NCBI GenBank assembly: GCA_964630925.1
Contig: CAZVZK010000106.1
Coordinates: forward strand, 1-34,769
DNA from: RGDT01 sp964630925
Lineage (GTDB): Bacteria > Planctomycetota > Planctomycetia > Gemmatales > Gemmataceae
Length of the DNA stretch: 34,769 nucleotides
Direction: 5' to 3'
Positions 16,616-24,786 of the stretch are shown here, piece after piece. The notes below the pieces were generated by a model. That model searched no databases and was not told the origin of the DNA. It saw only the letters and a list, made by a program, of their open reading frames with translations. The translations under genes were made by a program, and so were the position numbers. Each line of letters begins with the position of its first letter. Position 1 is the first letter of the stretch.

Positions 16616-17740
16616 CTACCCCAACCGCCCCAGCAACCCCTGGCACTCGCGCAGCAGATGCTCCCGCTGCGCCTCGTCCGTCACCCACGCCGCACGCCCC
16701 GACAGCCGCGCCAGCTTCTCCTTCAGCCGCGCCGCCGCCAGCAGCGACGCCGGCCGCGACTCCGCCTCCGCCCGCAGCGCCTCCAGCTCCCGCGCCAGCG
16801 CCTCCCCGTCCGCCTCGTCCGCCCGCGCCGCCAGCGGATGCGCCCGCTCCCCCGCCGGCTGCCGCCCGATCATCTCCTGCACCAGCCCGCCCAGAGGCCC
16901 GATCTGCTCCGGCCTGTCCCACACGTGCCGCATCACCCACAGGTCCGACGCCTCCGCCGCACCCCGCCCGCACAGCACCGCCGACGCCGCCATCAGCTTC
17001 TGCACCTTCACCGCACGCCGGTCCGACAGCGCCACCCCCAGGTCACGCACCTTGTGCACCGCCTCCGTGTACAGCTCACGCACCCCCGCCACCTCCACCG
17101 CATGCACGCGCCCCGCCAGCTCGCGTAGGCCATCGATGGACAGCGCCGACCCCGACACCTCGCCACGCTCCAGCTCCCACCCCGCCGCCAGCAGCGCCGG
17201 CGTCGATTCCCGCGGCAGGTCGGCCACCCGCACCCGCAGCAGGAAGCGGTCGAACAGCGCCCGCAGCGTCTCCTCCTCCGGCAGATGGTTCGACGCCGAG
17301 AACAGCGACAGCAGCGGCAGCCGGTGCACCTCCAGGCCGCGCCGGTACGTCCGCTCGTTCAGCACCGTCAGCAGGTTGTTGAGGATCGCCGAGTTCGCGT
17401 TGAACAGCTCGTCCAGGAACGCCAGCTCGGCCTCCGGCAGCATCCCGCTCGTCACCGCCGCCACCACCCCCTCGCGCAGCCGCGCGATGTCCACCGGCCC
17501 GAACAGCTCGCCCGGCTCCGAGAACCGCGTCAGCATGTACTCAAAGTACCGCCCGCGCACCGCCATCGCGAAGTGCCGGATCAACGCCGACTTCGCCGTC
17601 CCCGGCGGCCCGAACAGGAACAGATGCTCCCCCGCCACCAGCGCCAGCGCGATCAGGTCGATCACCTCGTCGCGCCCCACGAAGCGGCGTTTCAGGGGCG
17701 TCACGACGGCGTCATTCAGCAGGGCGAGGGGGTCACTCAC
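16616..17740 (-). CDS. RavA/MoxR-type AAA+ ATPase
   Basis: Encodes 374 aa from GTG at 17740, inside the 3' end of the upstream gene (8-base overlap) and with GGAG seven bases before it. The longer frame to 17995 is antisense-like low-complexity sequence. AAA+ motifs: Walker A GPPGTAKS (44-51), Walker B LAFLDE (106-111) followed by LFNANSAILNNLLTVLNERT, sensor 1 LFSASN (146-151), and Arg-finger region FDRF (163-166). The order matches RavA, a MoxR subclass that acts as a chaperone-like ATPase, usually with a von Willebrand A partner. A helical C-terminal region (ALARELEALRAEAESRPASL) ends the protein. No vWA gene is in the window, so the partner is probably the overlapping 198-aa protein. Confidence 0.92.
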   Translation of the reverse strand: MSDPLALLNDAVVTPLKRRFVGRDEVIDLIALALVAGEHLFLFGPPGTAKSALIRHFAMAVRGRYFEYMLTRFSEPGELFGPVDIARLREGVVAAVTSGMLPEAELAFLDELFNANSAILNNLLTVLNERTYRRGLEVHRLPLLSLFSASNHLPEEETLRALFDRFLLRVRVADLPRESTPALLAAGWELERGEVSGSALSIDGLRELAGRVHAVEVAGVRELYTEAVHKVRDLGVALSDRRAVKVQKLMAASAVLCGRGAAEASDLWVMRHVWDRPEQIGPLGGLVQEMIGRQPAGERAHPLAARADEADGEALARELEALRAEAESRPASLLAAARLKEKLARLSGRAAWVTDEAQREHLLRECQGLLGRLG

Positions 17741-18329
17741 GTTCCGGCTCCATTGATTCGGGCAGGGGCAGCCCACGCCTCCCGAACACCAGCTCAATAT
17801 ACGGCCACGCCGGCCCTGCGACGGCCCACGCGGGCCGCGGCGCCGCCGCCAGCCGTTCAGCATACAGCAACAACAGCCCGGGGTGCCCCCCCAGCTCCAC
17901 CGGCCCCAACGGCCCCTCCGGGATGTCCGCCAGCACCCCCGACAGCGGCCACCGCCGCAACACCGCCTCCAGCCCCGCCGCCAGCGGATCGCCACGCGAG
18001 ATCAGCCGCGCCCGCCGCAGCACCAGCGGCAGCCGCGACAGCACCAGATCCGCCGACGCCGGCTCCCCCGGCGTCAGCGTCAGACGCCTCGCCACCTCGC
18101 CCGCCGGCTCGTCCCGGCTTACCAGGAACCAGCACGCCCACCCGGCCACCTCCAGCGCCCGCCGCGCCGTCCCCAGATCGAATCCCACCTCCGGCCCCGG
18201 CAGCGACAGCGCATACCGCCACCACGCCCTCCGCAGCACGGCGTCGGCGTCCCCACCGGCGGGCGGGGCCGCCAGGCGCACCTCCCCACCCTCCAGAAGC
18301 CCTTCCGCGAAGTCGACCAGGTCCGCCAT
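17733..18329 (-). CDS. Unrecognised protein coupled to the RavA/MoxR ATPase
   Basis: Encodes 198 aa from ATG at 18329. The leader before it is G-rich (GGGTGG repeats). No catalytic motif, signal peptide or membrane segment is clear. The composition is Leu/Ala/Arg-rich with Trp clusters (AVLRRAWWRYALSLPG; EVAGWACWFLVSRDEP), suggesting a compact helical domain. Its stop overlaps the ATPase GTG start by eight bases, so the two products are likely made together and may interact. It could be one of the accessory domains known from MoxR-centred ternary systems, but I cannot assign it to one. The coding call rests on consistent codon pattern and the tight coupling. Confidence 0.65.
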   Translation of the reverse strand: MADLVDFAEGLLEGGEVRLAAPPAGGDADAVLRRAWWRYALSLPGPEVGFDLGTARRALEVAGWACWFLVSRDEPAGEVARRLTLTPGEPASADLVLSRLPLVLRRARLISRGDPLAAGLEAVLRRWPLSGVLADIPEGPLGPVELGGHPGLLLLYAERLAAAPRPAWAVAGPAWPYIELVFGRRGLPLPESMEPERE

Positions 18330-18335
18330 TGTCCA

Positions 18336-18352
18336 CCCACCCCACCCACCCC
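18336..18352 (-). promoter_or_regulatory. Potential G-quadruplex in the mRNA leader of the ATPase-partner gene
   Basis: Read on the minus strand this is GGGGTGGGTGGGGTGGG: four runs of three or four G with single-base loops, ending six bases before the ATG at 18329. Such short-loop motifs fold stably in vitro. At this place it would compete with ribosome binding. Regulation is inferred. Confidence 0.4.
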
Positions 18353-18440
18353 ATCATAGGCGCGCACCGCCCACCCCGTCTTGACCCCGCCCCGCCCCCC
18401 GCCGTACAACCGCCGACGCCCTCGCCCGGAGGCGTCCACC

Positions 18441-20036
18441 GTGCCGACCCGCCTGTCCGACCGCGCCTGCATCCTCCTCGCCGCCCTCACCATCCTCGGC
18501 GTGGCCGCCCTGCGCGTGGCGTATCTGCTGCACGGCCCCCTCGACCTCGCCCCGGACGAGGCCCATTACTGGGACTGGTCACGCAACCTCGACTGGAACT
18601 ACTACAGCAAGGGCCCCCTCGTCGCCTGGATCATCCGCGCCTCCTGCGAGCTGCTCGGCCCCTTCTCCGCATCCTACACAGGCAGCCTCACCTTCGCCGT
18701 CCGCGCCCCCGCCGTCCTCTTCGGCTCCCTCCTCCTCGCCGCCGTCTACACCCTCACCGTCCAGACCGCCCGGAGCCACCGCCTCGCCCTCCTCACCGTC
18801 CTGGCCTTCCTCACCTCCCCGGCCATCTCCGCCGGCTCCACCCTCATGACCATCGATTCGCCCTACACCTGCGCCTGGGCCTGGGCCCTCGTCCTCACCC
18901 TCCACGCCGTCCGCACCGACGCCCTGTGGGCCTGGCTCGCCGCCGGCGCCGTCATCTGCCTCGGCGTCCTCGCCAAGTACACGATGGCCGTCTTCGTCCC
19001 CTCCCTCGCCCTCTTCCTCCTGTGCAGCCCCACGCGCCGCGCCCTCTTCCTCCGCCCCGGCCCCTGGCTCCTCGTCCTCGTCGCCGCCACGAGCGCCATC
19101 CCCGTCCTCCTCTGGAACGCCTCCCACGGATGGGTGACCTTCAAGCACGTCGCCGACATCGCCGGCGCCAACAAGGAGGGCGGCCTGAAGTGGTTCGGCC
19201 CCCTCCAGTTCCTCGGCGGCCAGGCCGCCCTGATGCTCGGCGTCTGGTTCATCCTCTGGCTCCTGGCCCTCGCCGCCTACCGCCCGACGAGCGACGAGGA
19301 TGAGGGACGGCAATACCTGTGGTGGCTGTCGGTGCCGGTCTTCGTGCTTTTCCTCGGCGCCAGCCTGAAGAAGGGCGGCGGCGAGATCAACTGGCCGGTG
19401 ACCGCCTACCTCTCCGGCGGCGTCCTCGCGGCCATCTGGGCCGCCGGCGTCATGGAGCGTGGCGGCCCCTGGGCCCGCCGCGCTCTCGGCGCCGCCGTGG
19501 CGGTGGGCGTCCTGCTCGGCCTGGCCGGCGTGGCCATGATGCACGCCTCCGTGTCGCTGTACCCCGTGCTGACGCGGCTCGTCGGCGCGCCGGGGCCGAC
19601 GCAGCCGTTCCCCCTCCGCAAGATCGACCCGACGAGCCGCCTGCGCGGCTGGCGCGAGCTGGCCGCCGAGGTGGACCGCGTCCGGGGCGAGATGGACGAG
19701 GACGTCGTCCTCGCCGGCTCGGGGTGGACCATCCCCGGCATGCTGGGCGTCTACTGCCAGGGCCACCCCAAGGTCTACTGCGTGGGCCGCGCCCTCGGCG
19801 AGCGCCACAGCCAGTACGACATGTGGGAGAACCCGATCGAGCACGCCTCGAAGTTCATGGGCAAGACCTTCGTGGTCGTGGGCGTCCCGTCGTCGGCGTT
19901 GCAGCCGGCGTTCGACAGCGTCGAGATGCGTCCGCCGCTCGTGGTGAAGGTCGCCGGCCAGCCCATCGTCGCCCACTACGTCTGGGTGTGCCGCGGCTTC
20001 AAGGGCTTCCCCATAGTCGAGCACGAACGTCACTGA
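18441..20036 (+). CDS. GT39-family (PMT/ArnT-like) membrane glycosyltransferase
   Basis: Encodes 531 aa from GTG at 18441 with GGAGG eight bases upstream. It is a polytopic GT-C enzyme that would transfer a sugar from a polyprenyl-phosphate donor to a protein or lipid on the outer face of the membrane. The first helix (ACILLAALTILGVAALRVAY) is followed by the hallmark loop LAPDEAHYWDWSRNL (37-50) with the catalytic acidic pair Asp39-Glu40. Further helices include FAVRAPAVLFGSLLLAAVYT and AGAVICLGVLAKYTMAVFVP. A soluble C-terminal domain starts at about 415 (RLRGWRELAAEVDRVRG). Acceptor and donor are unknown. It is divergent from the minus-strand gene at 18329 and converges with the DUF4419 gene five bases downstream. 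Confidence 0.9.
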   Translation: MPTRLSDRACILLAALTILGVAALRVAYLLHGPLDLAPDEAHYWDWSRNLDWNYYSKGPLVAWIIRASCELLGPFSASYTGSLTFAVRAPAVLFGSLLLAAVYTLTVQTARSHRLALLTVLAFLTSPAISAGSTLMTIDSPYTCAWAWALVLTLHAVRTDALWAWLAAGAVICLGVLAKYTMAVFVPSLALFLLCSPTRRALFLRPGPWLLVLVAATSAIPVLLWNASHGWVTFKHVADIAGANKEGGLKWFGPLQFLGGQAALMLGVWFILWLLALAAYRPTSDEDEGRQYLWWLSVPVFVLFLGASLKKGGGEINWPVTAYLSGGVLAAIWAAGVMERGGPWARRALGAAVAVGVLLGLAGVAMMHASVSLYPVLTRLVGAPGPTQPFPLRKIDPTSRLRGWRELAAEVDRVRGEMDEDVVLAGSGWTIPGMLGVYCQGHPKVYCVGRALGERHSQYDMWENPIEHASKFMGKTFVVVGVPSSALQPAFDSVEMRPPLVVKVAGQPIVAHYVWVCRGFKGFPIVEHERH

Positions 20037-20041
20037 CGCCG

Positions 20042-21739
20042 TCACGGCACCAGACGCACGCCGGGCGGCATCGGCCCGGACCAGCGTGGCTTCGTGAAGG
20101 CGTCGCCCCGGTCCACGAAATCCGGGGCCAGGAAGTACGGCCCGCCCGCGTCCAGCAGCCGCATCAGCAGCTCCGAGAGCGACCACGCAACCACGCGGTA
20201 GGCATTCCGCGCGTCGGGCTCCGTCGGGCGGCAATGGACGACGAGGAACACCTCGCGCTCGAACAGCTCGGGCAAGTCGAGGTCATGGCCCACCTCGTTC
20301 GCATACTCGCCGCGGAGTGAGAGGGCGAGGAAGGAGCCGTCCGGAAGGTCGACGAGGCGGCGCCAGTGGCAGGTGGGGACATAGCCCTCGACCCCGAGGT
20401 CATGCTCTCGATAGATCTCCGACCCTTTGGGGATGGGCACCTCGATGGCCTCCAGCCCCGTCAGCGGCCGGAAGGAGCAGCCGGACAGTTCACCGCCGTC
20501 GCACGCCTTGTAGAAGGACAGGAAGTCACCCGAGAGCGTCATCGTCCGGATGCCCTGAATGGCCGCGTCGAATTCGGGCGGCGCGAGCGGCGGCCGCATC
20601 GCGTGCCCCCGCAGCCGCAGGAGCAGTTGATCCAGCGCGGAACGTCCGCGGGCCGCCCAGCCAAGTTTGGGGCGCAAGGCCAGCGTATCCGCATCCTGCG
20701 TCACACCGACGAAGCCGCCGAGGAACTCCATCGCCAGCGGCTCCGGGCAACGTGGCCCTTCCAGAATAAATGGCGCCGCCGAAAGGCCCGTCGGGAGCTG
20801 ATTCGTCCACACCCCGGAATCGGCAGCGGTGAAGCGGCCGCCTCCGGATGTCGGCTTCGGCACCGCCGGGGCCTTCGGATACGGCTTGAACGGCCCGTCG
20901 AGAAGCTCGTTGCGAACCGAGATGTTGCCGGTCTGAAAGGACTTCAGATACGGCACCAGCTTCAGCAGCCAGCCGTTGAGGAGGGCGCCGCCATAGGCGT
21001 CGAGCCGCTTGAACAGGTTGCGCCAGTGGTTGAGGTCGATGTCGCCGCGCACCGCCCGACAGAATTGGCCGAGGATCGGCCGCAGGTGTTCCAGCCACCA
21101 GCCCAGCCCGAAGTCGTCAAGGCGTTCAACCCGCTCGGCCAGTGAATCCCAGTCCGCCGGCGTCCCCTCCAGCCTCACGGACGGGATGCCACAGACCGCG
21201 TAGACGCGGTACTCGAAGTAGAACTGCATCGCGTCGAGAAGCGCGATGTGCGCCGCCGCACGCTCGGCCGGCCCCGTGGTGCTGAACTCCGCCGACAGCC
21301 AGTCGTTGCCCGCCCTCACCTTCGTCCGCACCCCCTCGATGAATCCGCCTACGACGGCCGCCCAGTCGTTCTCCGGCGAGCCGGGGACGACGTCCGCCTC
21401 CACCGTCAGCGTCTCGCGCTCGGCGTGGGCGACGAGCCGGCCCCGGTGACGCTCGGGGTCCTGCTTGACGTGCTGGGCGAAGCCCTGGAGGACCGTCACC
21501 CAGATCATGTCCGGCGACAGGACGAGCGGGAAATGATGGCTCCAGGCGAGCTGCGCCGCCGCGATGAGCGGGTGAAACCCCACCCCGCCGAGACAGTGGG
21601 TGGTGTAATCGACGCATGCCTCGACGCGGCCCCCGAGGAGGGCAGCGACGGACTCCTGCGTCTTGACCGTGGCGAGCCGTTCGGTGCCGGGCGTGACATC
21701 GTGGACGGCGAACGCGGCGCTGTGCGTGGCGGCTTGCAT
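20042..21739 (-). CDS. DUF4419 protein with SMI1/KNR4-like C-terminal domain
   Basis: Encodes 565 aa if started at 21739 (MQAATHSAAFAVHDV); an in-frame ATG at 21802 would add 21 residues, and neither has a strong Shine-Dalgarno. Residues to about 370 match DUF4419 as I recall it: CVDYTTHCLGGVGFHPLIAA, PLVLSPDMIWVTVLQGFAQH, DIDLNHWRNLFKRLDAYGG. The C-terminal ~170 residues look SMI1/KNR4-like: LSGDFLSFYKACDGG, a mixed beta region, and SLRGEYANEVGHDLDL. SMI1/KNR4 domains are frequent as immunity or regulatory modules. Both functions are undefined here. It lies 84 bases downstream of the KdpD-fragment gene on the same strand, so it may be the last gene of the potassium-regulatory operon. Confidence 0.75.
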   Translation of the reverse strand: MQAATHSAAFAVHDVTPGTERLATVKTQESVAALLGGRVEACVDYTTHCLGGVGFHPLIAAAQLAWSHHFPLVLSPDMIWVTVLQGFAQHVKQDPERHRGRLVAHAERETLTVEADVVPGSPENDWAAVVGGFIEGVRTKVRAGNDWLSAEFSTTGPAERAAAHIALLDAMQFYFEYRVYAVCGIPSVRLEGTPADWDSLAERVERLDDFGLGWWLEHLRPILGQFCRAVRGDIDLNHWRNLFKRLDAYGGALLNGWLLKLVPYLKSFQTGNISVRNELLDGPFKPYPKAPAVPKPTSGGGRFTAADSGVWTNQLPTGLSAAPFILEGPRCPEPLAMEFLGGFVGVTQDADTLALRPKLGWAARGRSALDQLLLRLRGHAMRPPLAPPEFDAAIQGIRTMTLSGDFLSFYKACDGGELSGCSFRPLTGLEAIEVPIPKGSEIYREHDLGVEGYVPTCHWRRLVDLPDGSFLALSLRGEYANEVGHDLDLPELFEREVFLVVHCRPTEPDARNAYRVVAWSLSELLMRLLDAGGPYFLAPDFVDRGDAFTKPRWSGPMPPGVRLVP

Positions 21740-21823
21740 AGGTGGTCCCGTTGGGAGTGTCGTACAAGGACACGGTGCGGCGTGACCGGGCTCACGGCTC
21801 ATCGTATCGAGCGGTGCCCGATC

Positions 21824-22951
21824 TCACCGCACGTCCACGAGCGTGATGTCCACCCCCGGCACGGCGGCGAGCAGCCGGTCCAGCGCCGACCGCCCGAACC
21901 ACCGCAGGTACCACGGCCGCAGCGATCGCCCCATCACCACGTGCGTGATCCGGTACTCTACCACGAACGCCGCCACGGCCTCCTCGAACGTCGGCCCGGT
22001 GAACGGCATCGGGATCCCGTCGAGCTGCTGCGCCAGCGCCAGCGAGTCGCTGATCTTCCGCTGGGTGGCCGCGTCGATCTTCTCCAGCCGTTCGCCGGGG
22101 GTCTGGACGTACACCGCGTACCACGGCGCGTGGAAGCGGTCGGCCAGCCGCGCCGCCTTGCGCAGCAGCCGGTGGACGTTCGGCCCATTCGAGCTGAGGC
22201 AGGCCATGACGCGGTCGGAGCCGTTATCCTGCGTCCCGCCCTTCCGCTGCCGCTGCTTGTCCAACGCCGAGGCGATCTCCTCCAGGGCCAGCTCGCGCAG
22301 CCGGCTCAGGTTGTCGCCCGTGAAGAAGTTCGTCAGCGCCCGCTCGACGCGCTCGGCGGGGTACACCTTGCCCATCCGCAGGCGGTCCTGCAGGTCCTCC
22401 GCGGACACGTCCACGTTGACGATCTGGTCGGCGCCCGCGATGACGTGGTCCGGCACGCGCTCCTTGACCTTCACCCCCGCGAAACGCTCGATGATGTCGT
22501 ACAGGCTCTCCAGGTGCTGGATGTTCATCGTCGTGATGACGTTGATCCCCGCCCGCAGCATCCCCTCCACGTCCTGATACCGCTTCGCGTTCCTGCCCCC
22601 CGGCGCGTTGGTGTGCGCCAGCTCATCCACCAGCGCCACGGTCGGGCGGCGGCCGAGGACGGCGTCGAGGTCCATCTCCTCGAGCACCACCCCGCGGTAC
22701 TCGATGCGCCGCCGCGGCACCCGCTCCAGACCCTCCATCAGCGCCGCCGTCTCCGCCCGGCCGTGCGACTCGGCCACGGCGACGACCACGTCCACCCCCT
22801 GCTGCTTCAGCCGCTGCCCCTCCTGCAACATCTCGTAGGTCTTGCCCACCCCCGGCGCGAAGCCGAGGTACACCTTCAGCCGCCCGCGCTGCTGGTCGCG
22901 GATCAGCGACAGGAACTTCTCCGGCGCCGGCCTCGACGCCTCGCCCGTCAT
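21824..22951 (-). CDS. kdpD: KdpD N-terminal domain plus universal-stress domain, lacking the kinase half
   Basis: Encodes 375 aa; ATG at 22951 overlaps the histidine-kinase stop by four bases. Full KdpD proteins are about 900 aa; this one holds only the cytoplasmic sensor part. The KdpD N-domain has Walker A GFAPGVGKT (30-38) and the Walker B region PTVALVDELAHTNAPGGRN (103-121). A USP-like domain follows at about 240-375 (SDRVMACLSSNGPNVHRLLR; ITHVVMGRS). The four TM helices, GAF and histidine-kinase domains are absent, with no sign of a frameshift, as the frame ends cleanly. In classical KdpD this part binds ATP or c-di-AMP and tunes signalling. Here it presumably works in trans on the kinase encoded just upstream. 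Confidence 0.9.
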   Translation of the reverse strand: MTGEASRPAPEKFLSLIRDQQRGRLKVYLGFAPGVGKTYEMLQEGQRLKQQGVDVVVAVAESHGRAETAALMEGLERVPRRRIEYRGVVLEEMDLDAVLGRRPTVALVDELAHTNAPGGRNAKRYQDVEGMLRAGINVITTMNIQHLESLYDIIERFAGVKVKERVPDHVIAGADQIVNVDVSAEDLQDRLRMGKVYPAERVERALTNFFTGDNLSRLRELALEEIASALDKQRQRKGGTQDNGSDRVMACLSSNGPNVHRLLRKAARLADRFHAPWYAVYVQTPGERLEKIDAATQRKISDSLALAQQLDGIPMPFTGPTFEEAVAAFVVEYRITHVVMGRSLRPWYLRWFGRSALDRLLAAVPGVDITLVDVR

Positions 22952-24777
22952 GACGCACCCCCCGCCGCCGGCAGCCGGATGATGAACGTCGTCCCCTCGC
23001 CCTCCGCGCTCTCACACCGGATCTCCCCCCCGTGCGCCGCCACGATCTCGCGCACGATCGCCAACCCCAGCCCCGTCCCCGGCGTCCGCTCCCGCCCCGG
23101 CACCCGGAAGAAGCGGTCGAAGACGTGCGGCACGTGCTCCGCCGGGATGCCGATCCCCGTGTCGCTCACCGTCAGACGCACCCCGCCCCCCGCCGGCGGC
23201 GCCGGGCGCGGCCCCATGCCCCCCGCCCCCGGGGGCGGGGTGGGGGGGGGCCGGGGGGTGGGGGGCGCGGGCCCGGGCCGCACCTCGTCCGCCATCACCC
23301 GCGGCAGGCCCGGCTCGTCCTCGATCCTCACCTCGATGCGCTTGTCCTCCGCCCGCGTCGCCACCGTGTCCGCCGCCGCTCGCAGCAGCGACACCGCCTC
23401 CACGGGGTACAGGTTCAACTGCTCCCGCCCGTCCTCCAGCTTCGCCAGCGCCAGCAGATGCTCGATCAGCTTCAACAGCCGCTCCGTGCTATCCCGAGCC
23501 TCCATCAGCAGCTCGATCTGCTTCGGCTCCAGCGGCCCCACCACCTCCTCCAGCAGCACGTGCACCGCCAGACGCACGCTCGTCAGCGGCGTCTTCAGCT
23601 CGTGGCTCACCGTCGCCACCCAGTCCGACTTCAGCCGGTCCAGCAGGCGGAACCGCGTCACGTCGTTGAGGACGGCGGCGGCCCCCAGGGTCTCACCCTC
23701 CGTCGAGCGGATCGGACGCACCTGCGGCAGGTACTGCCGCTCGTCGCCGTCGAGCCGGAACGTCAGCGCCTTGTCGAAACTCTCCGTCAGCGTCGGCCTC
23801 TGAAGCCGCAGGGCGTCCGTGATGGCCTGCGCCAGCGACTCCGGCGGCTGCCACGGCAGCGGCGTCCCCGACGGGTCCGGCGGCCGCACCCCGAGGACAC
23901 GTTGGGCCGCCGGGTTCGCCGACTCCACCCGCCCGAGCAGGTCCAGCACGATCACCGGGTCCGGGAACGAGTCGATCGTCGCCTGACCCGTCTGCCGGGC
24001 CCGCAGCAGGCGCTGCGAATTCGACTCCCGGTACCCCCGCAGCTTCTCCGTCATCCGGTTGAAGGCGTGCGCCAGCCGCCCCAGCTCGTCCCCCCCGTAC
24101 ACCGGCACCAGCAGATGCAGCTGCCCACCGCCGATGGCCTGGGCCGCCTCCGTCATCGCACGGATCGGCGCGAGGATCGCCCACAGGAGCCACCAGACCG
24201 CCGCCCCGGACAGGAGCAGCGACACCGCCAGGCCGATCAGCAGCCCGATCACCGACAGCCGGGCCGCCTCCTGCGCCTGCCGGCTCGCGTCATGCATGTG
24301 CTCCTCGTTCAGCTCGTGGATCGCCCGCACCACGCCCTTCAGCCCCCGGAACCGCTCCAGCAGCCCGCCCGCCCCGAAGTACCCCTCGTGCGCCGGCGCC
24401 TTCAGGAACGCCTCGCCCGACGCACGGTAGGCGTCCGCCTGCTCGACCAGCCGGGCCACCAGGATCGGCTCGTCGGGGTAGATCGTGACGTTCGCCTGCT
24501 CGACGGCGATCTGGTCACGCGCTTCAGCCCACCGCGCCTCGAACGCCTTCCGGGCGTCCCCCACCTTGCCGGCCAGCGCGAGCTGGAACGCCGAGTCGAT
24601 GCGTTCCAGCGCCTCGTTGAGCCGGTTCATCGCCCGCACGCTGTCGTAGTTCTCACGCAGGATCGCCTCGCTCTGCCGCCCGAGGCGCACCAGCAACAGC
24701 GCACCCGCCGCCCCCATCCCCACGATCAGCAGGAGGAGCGGTGCCGCGATCAGCAGGATGCGCACACGCAGGGTCAT
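22948..24777 (-). CDS. Membrane sensor histidine kinase with N-box replaced by repeat sequence
   Basis: Encodes 609 aa; ATG at 24777 has GAGGGA upstream. Layout: TM1 (8-30), exported helical sensor region, TM2 (174-200), HAMP (200-253), PAS (262-375, FPDPVIVLDLLGRVESANPA), HisKA with the phospho-acceptor His392 in SHELKTPLTS, then the ATPase domain with DTGIGIP (539-545) and GTGLGLAI (567-574). Between MADEVR and VRLTVSDTG, where the N-box (H/N-x-x-x-N) should lie, residues 501-531 are a Pro/Gly/Ala-rich stretch encoded by GC-repeat DNA. Without the N-box, Mg-ATP binding should fail, so the kinase may be inactive, or the assembly may be wrong here. It is coupled to the KdpD fragment and follows the regulator gene by nine bases. 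Confidence 0.88.
   Translation of the reverse strand: MTLRVRILLIAAPLLLLIVGMGAAGALLLVRLGRQSEAILRENYDSVRAMNRLNEALERIDSAFQLALAGKVGDARKAFEARWAEARDQIAVEQANVTIYPDEPILVARLVEQADAYRASGEAFLKAPAHEGYFGAGGLLERFRGLKGVVRAIHELNEEHMHDASRQAQEAARLSVIGLLIGLAVSLLLSGAAVWWLLWAILAPIRAMTEAAQAIGGGQLHLLVPVYGGDELGRLAHAFNRMTEKLRGYRESNSQRLLRARQTGQATIDSFPDPVIVLDLLGRVESANPAAQRVLGVRPPDPSGTPLPWQPPESLAQAITDALRLQRPTLTESFDKALTFRLDGDERQYLPQVRPIRSTEGETLGAAAVLNDVTRFRLLDRLKSDWVATVSHELKTPLTSVRLAVHVLLEEVVGPLEPKQIELLMEARDSTERLLKLIEHLLALAKLEDGREQLNLYPVEAVSLLRAAADTVATRAEDKRIEVRIEDEPGLPRVMADEVRPGPAPPTPRPPPTPPPGAGGMGPRPAPPAGGGVRLTVSDTGIGIPAEHVPHVFDRFFRVPGRERTPGTGLGLAIVREIVAAHGGEIRCESAEGEGTTFIIRLPAAGGAS
23185..23277. repeat. GC-rich repeat inside the histidine-kinase ATPase domain
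   Basis: This segment encodes only Pro, Gly, Ala, Arg, Thr and Met (residues 501-531) and consists of long C and G runs. The 18-mer at 23246-23263 is identical to 6917-6934 in the symporter tail. It includes CCGCCCCCGGGGGCGG-like self-complementary sequence. It occupies the place of the kinase N-box. Confidence 0.7.
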
Positions 24778-24786
24778 GGCCGTCCC

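Noticed and set aside
17285..19303. 672-codon plus-strand frame running into the glycosyltransferase gene
   Set aside because: Pro/Arg-rich shadow; the GT39 protein is in another frame starting at 18441.
21248..23803. 851-codon plus-strand frame across the DUF4419, KdpD and kinase genes
   Set aside because: It spans three well-supported genes on the other strand and has shadow composition.
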